NCBI RefSeq assembly: GCF_020520425.1
Contig: NC_079490.1
Location: forward strand, 41,424,723 to 41,488,722
DNA length: 64,000 nt
From: Spinacia oleracea
Lineage: Eukaryota; Streptophyta; Magnoliopsida; Caryophyllales; Amaranthaceae
Direction of reading: 5' to 3'
This document shows, in pieces, positions 46,228 to 57,387 of the stretch. Numbering within the stretch: position 1 is the first letter of the stretch; each line of letters opens with the position of its first letter. The notes beneath the pieces were generated by a model. It saw nothing but the letters and a program-made list of their open reading frames with translations, had not been told where the DNA came from and searched no databases. Both the position numbers and the translations under genes were made by a program.

Positions 46228-46947
46228 TTACTCTGTAGGGCCCCAGAGATCAATATGTATTAACTCAAATGGTTGAGCAGCATGTGAGTCACTCAGAGAA
46301 AAAAGTAGCTTGGTGAACTTAGACATAGGACAAGTTATGCATGTATGAGTTTTGTCTTTCACATATGGTTGTACACAAGGGATATATCTGAGTTTCGACT
46401 TAGGTGCATGACCCAATCTATGATGCCAAAGATCATACAAGTCAGTTCCAGAGCTTGCATTTCCAACTATCCTTCTTGTTTCTTCCTCTGGTCCTTTTAA
46501 ATAGTATAGACCATGCTTCATTTCACCTTTTCCTCTGAGTTCCTTTGTCAAGGAATCTACAACTGTACATGTCCTAGGTGAGAACATTACATCACAAAGA
46601 TTGTCTTTATACAACTTATGAATGGACACCAAGTTGTGTTTAAATTGAGGGACATACAACACATTCATCATCTCAAGACCATTTGATAGAGTGATGTCAC
46701 AATAGTGAGTTATCATTTCCCTTGCACCAGTTGGCAAGTTGATTGTGAGATTTGATGGTGCTTTTCTCACATTTGTCAGCAAGTCTAGGATTCCTGTCAT
46801 GTGATCAGATGCACCTGAATCCATTATCCATTCATCATACTTTGCACTAAAATAGGTCATCGTTCCAGAGAAAGCATTATCCAACTTATCATCAGTTTCT
46901 GAATGTTTCATGGGATTAAGTGTTGTTACTGCACTTTGAGGTATCAA
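46228..46947 (-). pseudogene. C3 protease and GAG-pre-integrase
   Basis: A 239-codon frame. WIMDSGASDHMTG is the aspartic protease active site in the copia DSGAS form. LYDLWHHRLGHAPKSKLRYI and CITCPMSKFTKLLF form the integrase zinc finger, followed by FELIHIDLWGP, the first integrase Asp block. It is open throughout but separated from gag and from the rest of integrase by stops. Confidence 0.88.
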
Positions 46948-46949
46948 CT

Positions 46950-47991
46950 TTAGTAATTTTCCAGCTGCTGACTTGAGAAAACAATCTCATCATCTTTTTC
47001 ACTCATCCCTTGAGCTGTATTGGCTGATTTCGGACCACTTGAGGTGGCTCCCTTGTTGCCTAACCACCTTGTTCCAGAGGACTGGTTTTTGTTTTCAGCC
47101 TTGTTCCCAGACTTCTTGTTGTATTTGTAATGCCATTTAGGAACCCCACAACAGTCCACCACCTTTCACTGGTGTGTCCTTTGATTCCACAAGCAGTGCA
47201 GGTTACAGTTCTATCTGCACTCACACTACCTTTGATATACATAGCAGAGGTGTCACTATCCAAACTACCACTGTGGATCAGTACATCTCTTTGAGTTTCT
47301 TCTTGTTGTATCACAACACATGCAGACTTAACAGATGGTAAAGGTGATTTCATAAGCAACTGACTTCTTTGTGGACTATAGACATCATCAAGTTCATTAA
47401 GAAACTGAAACAATTTAGCTTCTTCTTTCTGAGTCCCAATAGCTTTCATTACAGCTGTGACATCTTGTGCAACAGTTGTGAGCATAGGCATCATGTTCAT
47501 TGATTCAATTTCATCCCAAAGACTACTCATACGCTCATAGTAGTGTAATATTCATCTATTTTCCTACCATTTTGTTTTAGGTTAAACAAGTCTTTACTAA
47601 GCTTATATTTTCTAGATCCATTAGAAAGAATAAACCTTTTTTCTAACTGTTTCCATGCCTCATGAGCATTCTTAACAAACATAATAGAATTTTTAATGGA
47701 TTCAGAAACATTAGTGTGAAGCCAGCAAGTTACCAGATCATTGCAGGTATCCCACTGAGTTGCATTGGGTTCATCCTCGGTGCTCCTTATCACAGTGTCA
47801 TTGACAAATCCAAGCTTTCTTTTGGATGAGAGTTGTATCTCAAACAATCTCCTCCATGCTCTATAGTCAGCAGCACCTTGCAACTTAGCCACACTAATGG
47901 AAAGAGGTCCATCAGATGGATGGAGAAACAAGGGGTTCTGCATATCTGAAAAAGTAAACCTCGATCCCATAGCTACTGAAAGTGTTGTCAC
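46950..47991 (-). pseudogene. C3 gag
   Basis: Three frames (47527-47991, 47060-47530, 46950-47162) together make a copia gag of the Retrotran_gag_3 type. [20 protein letters not shown] and [20 protein letters not shown] lie at the N-terminus, FLNELDDVYSPQRSQLLM in the middle, and a partial zinc knuckle (CTACGIKGHTSERWW) whose last Cys is lost. Two frameshifts and a stop break it. Confidence 0.85.
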
Positions 47992-48113
47992 CCAGATTCA
48001 CTCACTTGTGGCTATAAAGATGAAAACTTTGAGGTGATTTCCTATGAATAACTTCACTCTTACAAACTTCACTCTGATTCTCGATGTTCTGAACTCCTAC
48101 AGCTCTGATACCA

Positions 48114-48441
48114 TGAAGATTTTCATCAACGAAATGTAGTGAGTTGCGGAAATTGTTTGAGGAAAGAGAGGAAGAGAAAGACTGAAATTTGTAGCCCAAG
48201 TATTTTTGTTATTCTTACTTGACTGCTGCCCTTACAACATTTGTCTTAAATACCACAATGCCAATCATTTGTGGTGGCTAACCTAGTACTACAAAAGACC
48301 AGATTAACCTTGCTTACAATCAGAAAAAAAACAACAACAACATATTGGCTAAAAAACAAGTAAAGAAACAACCCGAAAGTACAAGATAAAAGGGCCTTAA
48401 GTGAGAATGGGCTTGCTTCAATTGGGCTAAACCTCTTAATA
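48114..48441 (-). repeat. C3 5' LTR (328 bp)
   Basis: On the minus strand it runs TATTAAGAGGTTTAGCCC to AAAATCTTCA and is followed by the primer-binding site. The usual TG at the start reads TA in both LTR ends, so the change probably predates this insertion. Confidence 0.8.
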
Positions 48442-48586
48442 ATTTATTTATTTTAAAATTTAAAGACATGAATATATATATCTAGTAAGTCATTACGTAA
48501 CGCTTATCCTAAGTTGGACCTAACAATAATACAAGGGGGAAATATTCTAACTCAAAAATCAAAATTGAAGAGATGCAAAAAGAGTA

Positions 48587-51537
48587 TTATTGACAAGGTA
48601 TGATTGTTGGCTCCAAAGGACTAAAGGGATCGCTATTGCAATTGTCGTAGCTCGCAATGTCAGCAATCAGTTCTCCCTGTTTCACAAACAAATATGGAGT
48701 ATGAAAAATGATTTTGATTATTATAATTATTGGGATTACTCCCTCGGAAATTATTATTAAAAAACTACGAGTAAAAAACAAAGAATATGTACCTTAGCAA
48801 TGTTCCTTAAATAAGTTGTTGTGTAATTTCCTGTGGGAAAGATTGCTTCCATCAAGTCTGCTAATACTAGTTGAGGTTGAGACACAGCACCATCGTACCA
48901 ATCTTGAGAATAACAAACATAACATAATGTCATTTCATGGAACTGTTCTGCTATCTCTTATACGTACATATCCTTAACCCCCTCCGCTTTCAAGTCACGC
49001 TTAAAACATATATTTTAAAATATAGAACTTTTTATGCATTTTCGTAAAAGTTATACTACGTACTTTATGAAGTAGAAAGTTTATATTATACAAATATTAT
49101 ACTTCGTAGAAGTATAACATATTAAAAAGAATGTAGCAGATCTCAGATGACTTGACTACATTACTTCTTAACCTGGTTATGCTCTTTATCCACCCTGACC
49201 ATTCGGCTTGCTACTAGACATAATATAGAGTCTGGCTTGACACACGAGTCCATGGCTACATAATCCAAAAAGGTTAAAAAAAATAAAAATAAAGTAAAAG
49301 AAGAGTTAGTGATGTATACTGACCAAGTGAAGCGTTATTCTGCATTCTTTTGTCATATCTCCAAATGCTTTGGTTTGTTAAGAAAGCAAAGCAAGATTGA
49401 TCCTCAACTCCAACATTTTGGAGGAATGTAGTCATGTTGTATGCAATTGGATCAGTTGTGTATGTTTCATCTATCACTGCATCCACCGACTATACAACAA
49501 ATTTATATTAAAGTTAACACAAAGCCTAACAATAAATAAAAATATGATTATATGATGCAATCGAATATGCTCAAACTTAAAGCTTTGGTAAATCGATCTA
49601 ATACAATGTAATTTTCCCTCAAATACAACTTTTAGTTGTCGCAATCTTATGTGTTTCCGACTATTTTAAATTGTTTATGAGTGAACATAAAGTTGAACGT
49701 ATTGTTTTCCTAAACTAGTGTATAGAAAATCAAGGTTTGAGATGGGATTGACTTGACAACAAATGACATGCCCGGAATTGAGAAATAGAAAAAGATGGTA
49801 TGCAGAATGCAATGATAGAAGAGATGGATAAACTGACACATAAGATAGCATGAAGTTGATCTAGGTCATCAGGAATTGATATGTTATAGGTCATGCTGTT
49901 GATGGATTCATCTACATTTTCTCCACCCGCATCTTGCACAAACTGCATCAACCGTACCCCATTTAGTATAGGAAAATAATTAAACCAAAGAATATCATGT
50001 ATTCATTCAATGTTACTTGTTTAATAGTACAAATTCAAAATAACAACCATGATACTAGTACATTACTCATTTTATAATTTTATGACAAAATTGAAGTGCA
50101 TCTTTCATCAAATTATAGTGGGGTGCAAACTGCAAGTTATGAGTCTTATAACCTTTATTTTGTAGGCTTCTGTTGTGAAGGACCATGTACCCTGCACCAA
50201 ACACAAATACACTATTAAAAGTTTCACAGTTCAACACTTTGTAGTCAGTGGTACGGTCGTTGTACGGATGCTGATATGCATTTACTTGAAACTTTCTGAG
50301 GAACACTTACATCTTCATAACGCATCCAAGCAACAACAGGTTTGAACGACGAATTTCTGCTTATCGACATCTTTGCCAAGCACATATAATTTTGTTTAAC
50401 CTACAAACATATAATTAATGTATTTGATCCTTAAAATAGGTACGTATTCAGTCTTTAGCAGGCGAAAGCAGTAGAGGGTTACAACAATATTCATGATCCT
50501 CAGAAGCTAATAATTAAGAGTTCGTTAAAGCACAATTACCGCATTATACACTGAGTTTGCTCTGAATTCCAAGTTTGCGAACATGGCAATATATTTGATC
50601 CACTCTGCACGCTAACAATTAACATTCGTATGTTAACAAATTAATCGGTTCAGTTAAGTTAAAATCAGTCGAATAGAACATGGCGGTAATAAATCTCTCA
50701 TGTTTTTCAAGGAGCTAAAACAAAAGGGAATGCATAACAGAAGTAGATACAAATGAAATTGGCAAACCTGAAGAGGGTAATCTTCAGATGCTGGTAAAAA
50801 AGTAGCAATATTGCAGGCTGGTGGTTGGTCTGTGGAACTCGTAAAGTAAGCCGAAAACTGAGAAAGTTGTTCTGTTTCACTCTTGTTTACAATTGTAAGT
50901 TCCCCTCCATCATATAACTTCAATAAACACTGAGATGCCATTTCATTTGAAGTGATACCCTTACAAGTCCCAAGCAAACCTAGAAGCTAACATAACCATA
51001 TCATATTATTACATAATGTCATTAAGAATAATCAACAATCAATTTGCAAAACTAGAGAAATTAAATGTCCAAATATTCAACTCATTATTACTTGCGAACA
51101 CTAAGCTTGTACCCTAGCAAGTAGCAATGGTTATTTTGCTCATTTCATCAATTTTGTTGATTTAATAAAGGCAATACTATATACATTTTGTATTTAGTTG
51201 CATGATGCAAAAACAATAAGATTCAGAAACAGGACAATGTTTACCTTATGTATGTAGTTACTAAATATAGGGTATGTGCTATTTTCATAAGCGTTAAGAA
51301 TGTTGCAGAAAGTACGTGCCAGGAAAGAATCCTTACCTCAAGGAAAGAAACTGCAGGAAATCACAGAAAACAGTGTTTAGCACATTAGAAAGACAAAACC
51401 CCTAGAATAAAAGTTTGTTATGGATCTACATCTTTACCTGGGATGCCTGGAAAAGTATCACTATCAAGCGAGTAATTCGACAATGGGATGACGAATGATT
51501 TCATCCGATTTGTGCAGTACTTTGTCCTCCCCGCCAT
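48587..51537 (-). CDS. Host gene of unknown function, probable secreted glycoprotein, 10 visible exons
   Basis: Ten exons on the minus strand with GT-AG introns and agreeing phases: 51438-51537, 51337-51350, 50768-50986, 50540-50611, 50311-50400, 50153-50191, 49838-49942, 49324-49489, 48793-48902 and 48587-48676. Together they give 1005 nt, 334 residues and a TAA stop. The second exon is only 14 nt. I do not recognise the family with certainty. Segments such as [40 protein letters not shown] and [20 protein letters not shown] look like a conserved plant protein and weakly recall TroA/periplasmic-binding-like proteins. At least eight Asn-X-Ser/Thr sites and many Cys residues suggest a lumenal or secreted protein. 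No signal peptide is visible from this ATG. An acceptor site at 51550 just upstream suggests the true start is in exons further 5' that I could not find. Confidence 0.72.
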
Positions 51538-51760
51538 CTTTGAGTTATTCTGTGATTGAAAGAAAGACCAAAAGCCCATTGTTGTTAATCAAGTGTGTAA
51601 CATGTAGGTGTACTGGAGTGTGTACGTATATTACCACAAACAACTAGATATCCATCCTTCAAAATAAATAAATAAAACTAGATATATCCCTTGTACAAAA
51701 GATGTTTAACTAACTCCTAGAAGGTGTACGTGTCAAATGAATTGGATATTGATGCTCTTA

Positions 51761-52073
51761 CTGCTCGTTTGGTAGCCGGTCATAAATGGTGGCGATGAGA
51801 ATGAATTTGTGTGTAAATCGGTAACGAAAATCAATATCCATTCCCATGGTAATTCTAGCTCACTCAAAATTATTTCTTTTTCTTCAGAAATTTCCATTAC
51901 CACCCATTACCATTTGGGGGTGGTATTGGATGGAAATGGAAATTTATGAAGAAAAATAACAAGTTTCAAATATAGTTTCATTGCCATGGTCATTGTGATG
52001 TTATTTTTCTTGTCAAAAAATACTTAGATTTATTTCCATTCCCACCATTTATTATCGGCTACCAAACGGACCG
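51761..52073. mobile_element. Harbinger-type MITE with TTA duplication
   Basis: The left terminus CTGCTCGTTTGGTAGCCG and the right terminus CGGCTACCAAACGGACCG are inverted repeats, with TTA on each side (51758-51760, 52074-52076). The interior is a foldback of ATTTCCATTACC-like sequence. It is non-coding. Confidence 0.78.
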
Positions 52074-52326
52074 TTAACGTACAATACATCTTAAGGACTT
52101 GCTAGTTGCTACTCATTTCTTGGTGGGATACTGGGGTGACGGCCGGAATGGTGGTGGGTTGCTGGACATGGTGGTTGGGCAGGACAAAGCCAATTAACCA
52201 AATGTCCAAGTAACCAACCTAAAAACATAAAAGATTCTAGTTTGCCACTTTTTTTCCTCCAAAATATCATTTCTCCCAAAATTGACCATCTTCCTTAAAA
52301 AAAATCAAGATAATAAATTAGTGTTA

Positions 52327-52490
52327 GGCTTTATTTGGTTCACTATTAGAAAAGTAAAGAAAGAGAAAAGAAGGAAAGGAAAAGAAAGATAATTTATTTT
52401 TCAATGTTTGGTTTAGTAAAAGGAAATGAAGGGAAAATAAAAAGAAATATAATTGACATGTGTTCTATTCACATGATTTTTACTTATCTA
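52327..52490. mobile_element. Partial Tourist-like MITE related to 1609-1960
   Basis: GGCTTTATTTGGTTCACTA after TTA matches the terminus of the MITE at 1609, followed by the same AAGGAAAGGAAAAG purine-rich arm. The opposite terminus was not found, so it is truncated and the right end is approximate. Confidence 0.55.
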
Positions 52491-52773
52491 AACTTATTAA
52501 ACTTATCTAAATTTATTTTAGTTATAAATTGTAAATGGCAAACCCTTATTTTCATGAACTTGACTAATCAAACACTCTAACGCGCCTATTAGTGTGCACC
52601 TTGGTCCAACATCTTAATTACTTATAATCTTGTGTATGGGCTCTTGATCTACACACCATATTGCGCCTATCATCCCTCTTAACTCTATAGGCTTAATCTT
52701 ACATTGTTACGGTTGTACTATTCCTATGTCTATCATGTTTGAATATGCCTTGAATCGATCAAGCCACTTATTG

Positions 52774-53045
52774 TAACGCCCCAACACGGATATCTGCCGG
52801 GGTTATCTGTTTGGGGCCTATTTTTTGGGCTTTCACGCATCTATCTAGAGAGTTATATAAAACTCCCTAGGTCTTACCTACTTGTATTCTGTAATCTGTA
52901 CTTATCAAGATCAATAAAATTTTCCTCTTCTCTTCCTCTTCCTCTGGACGTAGCTAACAAATCGAGTGAACCACGATAAATCTCTGTGTTCTTTATTTAC
53001 GTTACTAATACATCGTCAATCAATATTATTCCTTTTAGTTTATCA
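52774..53045 (+). repeat. Possible short copia solo LTR
   Basis: TGTAACGCCCCAACACG to TAGTTTATCA, followed by TGGTATTGGATC, which resembles a copia primer-binding site. It contains a TATATAAAACTCCC box (about 52853) and CAATAAAATT (about 52913) in the order expected for an LTR promoter and poly(A) signal. No second copy or target duplication was seen. Confidence 0.38.
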
Positions 53046-53405
53046 TGGTATTGGATCTATCCATAATTTTGGATTGATTTTACGCTTCCGCAAATAGTCT
53101 ATGGCCGATGGTTATGAGTTAAAAACCCACCGGCTGCATTTGTTAACTCTCCAAGAGCATCAATATTAGCTATCTCTTAGCCCACACTTAACTTTTATCT
53201 CTCTTTAAGAGTTAGCTCTTAGTTAAAATGTGGTAACTCTTAGCTCCCTCATATTTAGAGGTTGATTATGACATCCTCTAAATAAGAGGTAGCTCTTAGA
53301 AATAAGAGGGGGTGAGGTGGAATATTGTGGGGCTTTTATGCTTGCTTTTTGATATTTTTGTATTAAAAATAAAATGGAAAATATGAAAAAGCTATATAAG
53401 AGGTA

Positions 53406-53760
53406 CTCCCTCCGTCTCTTTTTGTTTTTTACGTTTCCTTTTTGGGTATTTCAAAATGTTCTTTACATTTCCTTTTATATTATCACATAAATAATTTAAT
53501 ATTCTATCAAAATTTGTGCTCAATTATTATATTAACCAATTAAATCAATTGGGTCATTTAACCCCTCACACTTTTCCATAAAGACATTAACTTTTTCTCA
53601 TTTTCCCAATATCAGAATTTTGATAAGAGTGAAAACATTATAAATAAACGTAATTTTCCTCGTTTACATGAAAAACTTAGAAGAATCTCAATGCACATTA
53701 ATTAGTCGTTAAAACGCGTGCAAAATACCAAACGTAAAAAACAAAAAGAGACGGAGGGAG
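53406..53760. mobile_element. Stowaway-like MITE
   Basis: CTCCCTCCGTCTCTTTTTGT at the left is matched by ACAAAAAGAGACGGAGGGAG at the right, a perfect inverted repeat, with TA on both sides (53404-53405, 53761-53762). It sits inside another repeat rich in TAAGAGTTAGCTCTTA motifs (about 53150-53820). Confidence 0.88.
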
Positions 53761-53762
53761 TA

Positions 53763-54058
53763 GTAAATAAGAGTTAGTATATTTCTTGTATTTTTTGGTA
53801 GCTAACTCTTATTAAGAGTGGTTTTGGGTGGAATCCAAAGCAGGAATGTACATGCGCTGTGTTGGTGCTCAACGTGTCCTAGCACGTACACCAAACTCTT
53901 CACCAGTTATTGCGTAGTGTACCGCGACAAAGGAACATGAGTGTACCTTTTGTGTCGACATCAGATTGATGGTTTCGGTCGTCATGATTTACACTTCAAT
54001 CGTACCGTTCGTGTTACTACAGTTACGATTGCGGGGAGTGTTAGAGTTATGGTATATC
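53763..54058. other. Spacer left of element G2
   Basis: Contains the right part of the TAAGAGTTAG-type repeat and then about 230 bp with no recognised feature, ending in ATATC, the probable target duplication of G2. Confidence 0.5.
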
Positions 54059-54451
54059 TGTTTTGGGCAAATTCGACTTAGAGGAGAACTTGCCTTGATG
54101 AGGGTGCTAACAATCGATCGAGCTAGATAATTGAATATGGTGAGAGCAAGTTGTAATAGCATAAGATAATCGTAGGTTTATTGCTTGGAAATCATGTATG
54201 TAAAATAGACAAGACTAAGCCATTTTATAGGCATTTATAACAAGAATGTAACGTTTATGGAATAATTGCTCATAATTAGATAATAAATACGTAATGAAGG
54301 CCGGCTTCATCAAGGGTTTGTAACGTCCGTTTTGAGCCCAGCAGTTGGGAATAACGTTCGAATAATGCCACCTTGCGCCTTGTTGCCAGCCACGTAAGCA
54401 ATGCTTGCCACGTATGCCCATGTCACCAAGAGGGTATTTTTCCCCCTAACA
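54059..54451 (-). repeat. G2 3' LTR (393 bp)
   Basis: TGTTTTGGGC to CCCTAACA on the plus strand. On the minus strand it is preceded by a purine tract, GGGTTTGGGGACAAT. The right-hand partner begins at 63906 and leaves the window. Confidence 0.85.
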
Positions 54452-54599
54452 ATTGTCCCCAAACCCATTTTGAATTTATTCCGAGAAGTTCAAAAAAAGG
54501 AGAAATGGGTTTCACGGAAGGAAAAAACGGAAACCGCCTCTTAACCTCCCCAACACTGACGGCGTCAAGATCATGATGACTTTTCCCTTGGAGACGCCA

Positions 54600-54774
54600 A
54601 CCATCCATATGCGCCAATAAATAGGACTGCGCTTCCAACCATCCGCAATCACTTCTGCAATCTCTCTCTTCTCTTTCCCAGAAAAAACGATCGGCGCTCT
54701 TTCTCTCTCCTTTTTCCAGGTAACTGCTCGGCTTCCATCTTCTTCTCTTCTTCTTTCTTTCTTCGATTCCTTCT
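54600..54774 (+). promoter_or_regulatory. Promoter and leader of the antisense gene in G2
   Basis: A TATA-like CCAATAAATAGGAC lies at about 54612-54625. About 30 bp further on begins a CT-rich stretch (CTCTCTCTTCTCTTTCCC) that runs to the ATG at 54775. The spacing suits a plant promoter with a leader of about 130 nt. Confidence 0.5.
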
Positions 54775-56751
54775 ATGTCGCAACGAATGGGGACGAAATC
54801 CACCCGTGCGAAGAACAAGAGAGTGGTGGTGGAGTGCGATCTGACTGAGGGGCCGATTTTCAGCCCTACCCACATTCTGGACAGAAAGAATGCTCGGCCG
54901 GCCACTTGGGGGAAGCAGGATGTGGAGGCGCTCAGGGAGGAGTGTGGTTTTCCTCCGTTGGCGGTAATTCGTTTGCCGCAGCCCGACGAACGGGCCGATT
55001 GGGTATCGGACGGCTGGGTGTGCTTCTATGAGTATCCCTTCAGAATTGGGTATACTTATCCCTTCTCGCCACTGGTGCGAGGAGTTCTAAGGGCACTGGC
55101 TGTGCCGCCGGCGCAACTGATGCCGCAGGTCTGGAGGGTGATGCACCTGGTCGACCATCTGGCCGGCAAACTGGACATGGAGTTCCGGGTTGAGGACCTT
55201 GTGTATACCTACAAGGTCCAAAATTATGGGGCTGGTAGGTACTTGCTGCATGTCAAGGACGACAGGGAGGCTATTCTTGGTGCGGACAAGTCGAACGACC
55301 GCGAGTGGATGGGTCGGTTCTTTTTTGTGGAGTTGGCTACTTTAGGGCCCAACTCCGACTTCTTGACGGGGGAGTGGATGGCTAGAGGTATTTTGTTTGT
55401 TTTTGGTGTTTTTTGGGCTTGTTGATTTGACTTTGTCTCACTTTTGTGTTTTTGTAGGTGCATCTTTCGACACAGTTGGTGTCGGTGCCGAAGCCATAGA
55501 AAAGACTACTGTGTTGTTGGGGGTCCCTCTAAAGGACAGAGCTTTCATCGGCCTCAAGTTAGAACGCGAGGAGCCTTCTCAAGAAGAAGAAGTTTCTGAA
55601 CCTGCGAACATGTCGACATCAACAGGTAAACATGGATTAGGGTTAGTTTACATTCTGTTTGGGTTCGTCGCCCTTTTCAATACGAAATACCATTTACAAC
55701 TGCTGTGACGAGACTGAGTCGTCAAATAAATGCTATCAACAGGTACTGGCCCGTCGACACGCTCTGACAAGGCCCCATCTGCGGATGCATTGCTGAGGAA
55801 GAGGCTGGAGTCACTGGGAAGTGTGTCTCGAGCCAAACCCATCACTGTATTGTCACCACCGAGGCCGCCAAAGGCTTCAACTGACACCACGGTGACGGGG
55901 GAAACCAGCTCGCTTCTGCCTGCTGAGAAAAAGCTGTCGCCTCCGTCTCGGAAGAGGAATCTTGTAGTGGAGTTCCCTGACGACTATGGGTCGGCAGATG
56001 CGCCACGGGTTCAGCTTTGGCCTGAAGTTGACCGCCTCTGGATGCCGTCAAGCCGGGAGCGCCAGGAATCTTTGTCCCCAGTAGCTGCAACTGTCGAGAG
56101 CGTCTCGGATGCATGGAGGGTATGTGTCTGCTCTTTCTTTTTTTTATTTTCTTCGCCTCTTCCATCCTCATCTCATCACTCTTAAAAACTCTTAAATGAT
56201 TTGCTTTCGCACAGGCCCTGCAATCTGCTCTAGCCACGCGTCATCATGTCATCATGTTAGAAGATCAAATAGTAAAACTGAAAAATGACATGAAGAAGGC
56301 AAAGCAGGAGGCTGGTCGTCTTGGCGGTGTGGCCAAGGAGGCGACAGCAAGGGCTGAGGCGCTACAGGTGAGTCAAAAGAAGGGGGTTGTTGAGGTCGCA
56401 CAGTTGAACGCTGAGAAGGAGACGCTGGTTGCTGAGGTCGACGAGCTGAAGACGTCTCTCTCCAAAGTCAAGGCGAGGATTTACGAGTGTGCTGGTTATT
56501 ACACTTGGAAAATGAAGGCCGAGATGATGGAGGAGTTCAAGGCGGGCAAACATGTGAACTGGACTCCTGACGAAGACATTGCTCAGTTCAACACTGCATT
56601 CCCCGAGGACTATATCCCCCCTGGTGCCGTTAGCGATGAAGAAGACGTCGAGGAGGGTGCAACTGCAACCAGCCCCGATGTCGAGACGATGGTGGCACTA
56701 GGCGATGGCGAACAAAGGGAGAATGCAGGCCCAGCAGACCATCAGGAGTAG
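54775..56751 (+). CDS. Antisense spliced gene of the Tat element (putative 'gypsy-type transposon' protein), 564 aa
   Basis: Lies on the strand opposite to G2 gag-pol, between integrase and the 3' LTR. Four exons, 54775-55387, 55458-55625, 55743-56119 and 56215-56751, join through three short GT-AG introns (70, 117 and 95 bp) in phases 1, 1, 0. They give exactly 565 codons including a TAG stop, with no internal stop. The N-terminal ~200 residues (WVSDGWVCFYEYPFRIGYTY, VWRVMHLVDHLAGKLDMEF) resemble the domain named putative gypsy-type transposon in plant proteins (PF04195, from memory). A Ser/Pro-rich middle follows. The C-terminal part (from about residue 400) is a charged coiled coil (LEDQIVKLKNDMKKAKQEAG), ending in an acidic tail. 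Function is unknown. Related additional ORFs are known from Tat elements. No break was seen. Confidence 0.82.
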
Positions 56752-57228
56752 TTCTGTCCCCCCTCCTTAAAAAATTTAAAATTTGAATGTTTGTGGTTGT
56801 TAAACAATGATTTTTTTTAAACAATGTTTTGTGTGTTCGGCCTTTGGGAAGGTCGAAAAGATATTTGTGGATGTGTTTCGCCTTGAAGGCGGCAGTCTTT
56901 TGAATGTTTTTGGGCTTGTCCAAGGGGGCAAGTCATGTAAATATTTGTGGTTTGTGAATTCTGTGTTGCTTGCTTTGTTTTTTGAAAAATGTGTTTGGTT
57001 TGGTGTTTTGTTTTGCAGGTTGGGCACATACCTGGAGTTTGACTTTGGTGACGCCTCCAGCCTGTCAAAGGGGAACCTGCAAGAAATGTATGCTGTAGAA
57101 AAAATGTAGATTTGTATTCCATTATGTATGTAGTGTACATTGTAGTGTACCAGGCGTTTTTGTAATGGCCTAAATTGTGTTTTGTAGTTTGTAAGATTTG
57201 TAATGTGCAATGTATACAAGCATTTTTG

Positions 57229-57234
57229 AATAAA
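57229..57234 (+). terminator. Candidate poly(A) signal for the antisense gene
   Basis: AATAAA about 480 bp after the stop codon, within T-rich DNA with GTTTTGTAG/TTGTAATG-type elements upstream. It is the first clear AATAAA on that strand after the gene. Confidence 0.4.
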
Positions 57235-57387
57235 AGAACATTGTTTTCCTTTCACTTCGTGTTTCTGAACATGCGTGCACCATTTCGACTTTTGTTTTCC
57301 TGTATGCTGTGTTGTACACTTTGCTTCATCTGTTTTCTCCTTGTCGAATTCGTCACCATGTAGGCACCATACTGTCAACACAGCAGA

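Larger units (their letters stand above)
43580..48441 (-). mobile_element. C3: degenerate Ty1/copia element
   Basis: Minus orientation. The 5' LTR is at 48114-48441 (328 bp) and the primer-binding site TGGTATCAGAGCTG begins at 48113. At the left a 57-bp stub of the 3' LTR (43580-43636) repeats the right-hand sequence (AAAAGGGCCTTAAGTGAGAA). It is preceded in sense by the polypurine tract GCTTGAGGGGGAG. All coding domains are recognisable in copia order but split by frameshifts and stops. The short LTR and gag type suggest the Ale/Retrofit group, which is inference. Confidence 0.85.

Noticed and set aside
51245..51336. 92-nt alternative second exon of the host gene ([20 protein letters not shown])
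   Set aside because: It keeps the frame, but its acceptor coincides with the strong donor of the 14-nt exon, and the microexon gives a smoother join; kept only as a possible alternative.
56800..57381. 193-codon minus-strand ORF between pol and the antisense gene
   Set aside because: It lies downstream of the pol stop, has no domain, and covers the probable 3' UTR of the antisense gene.
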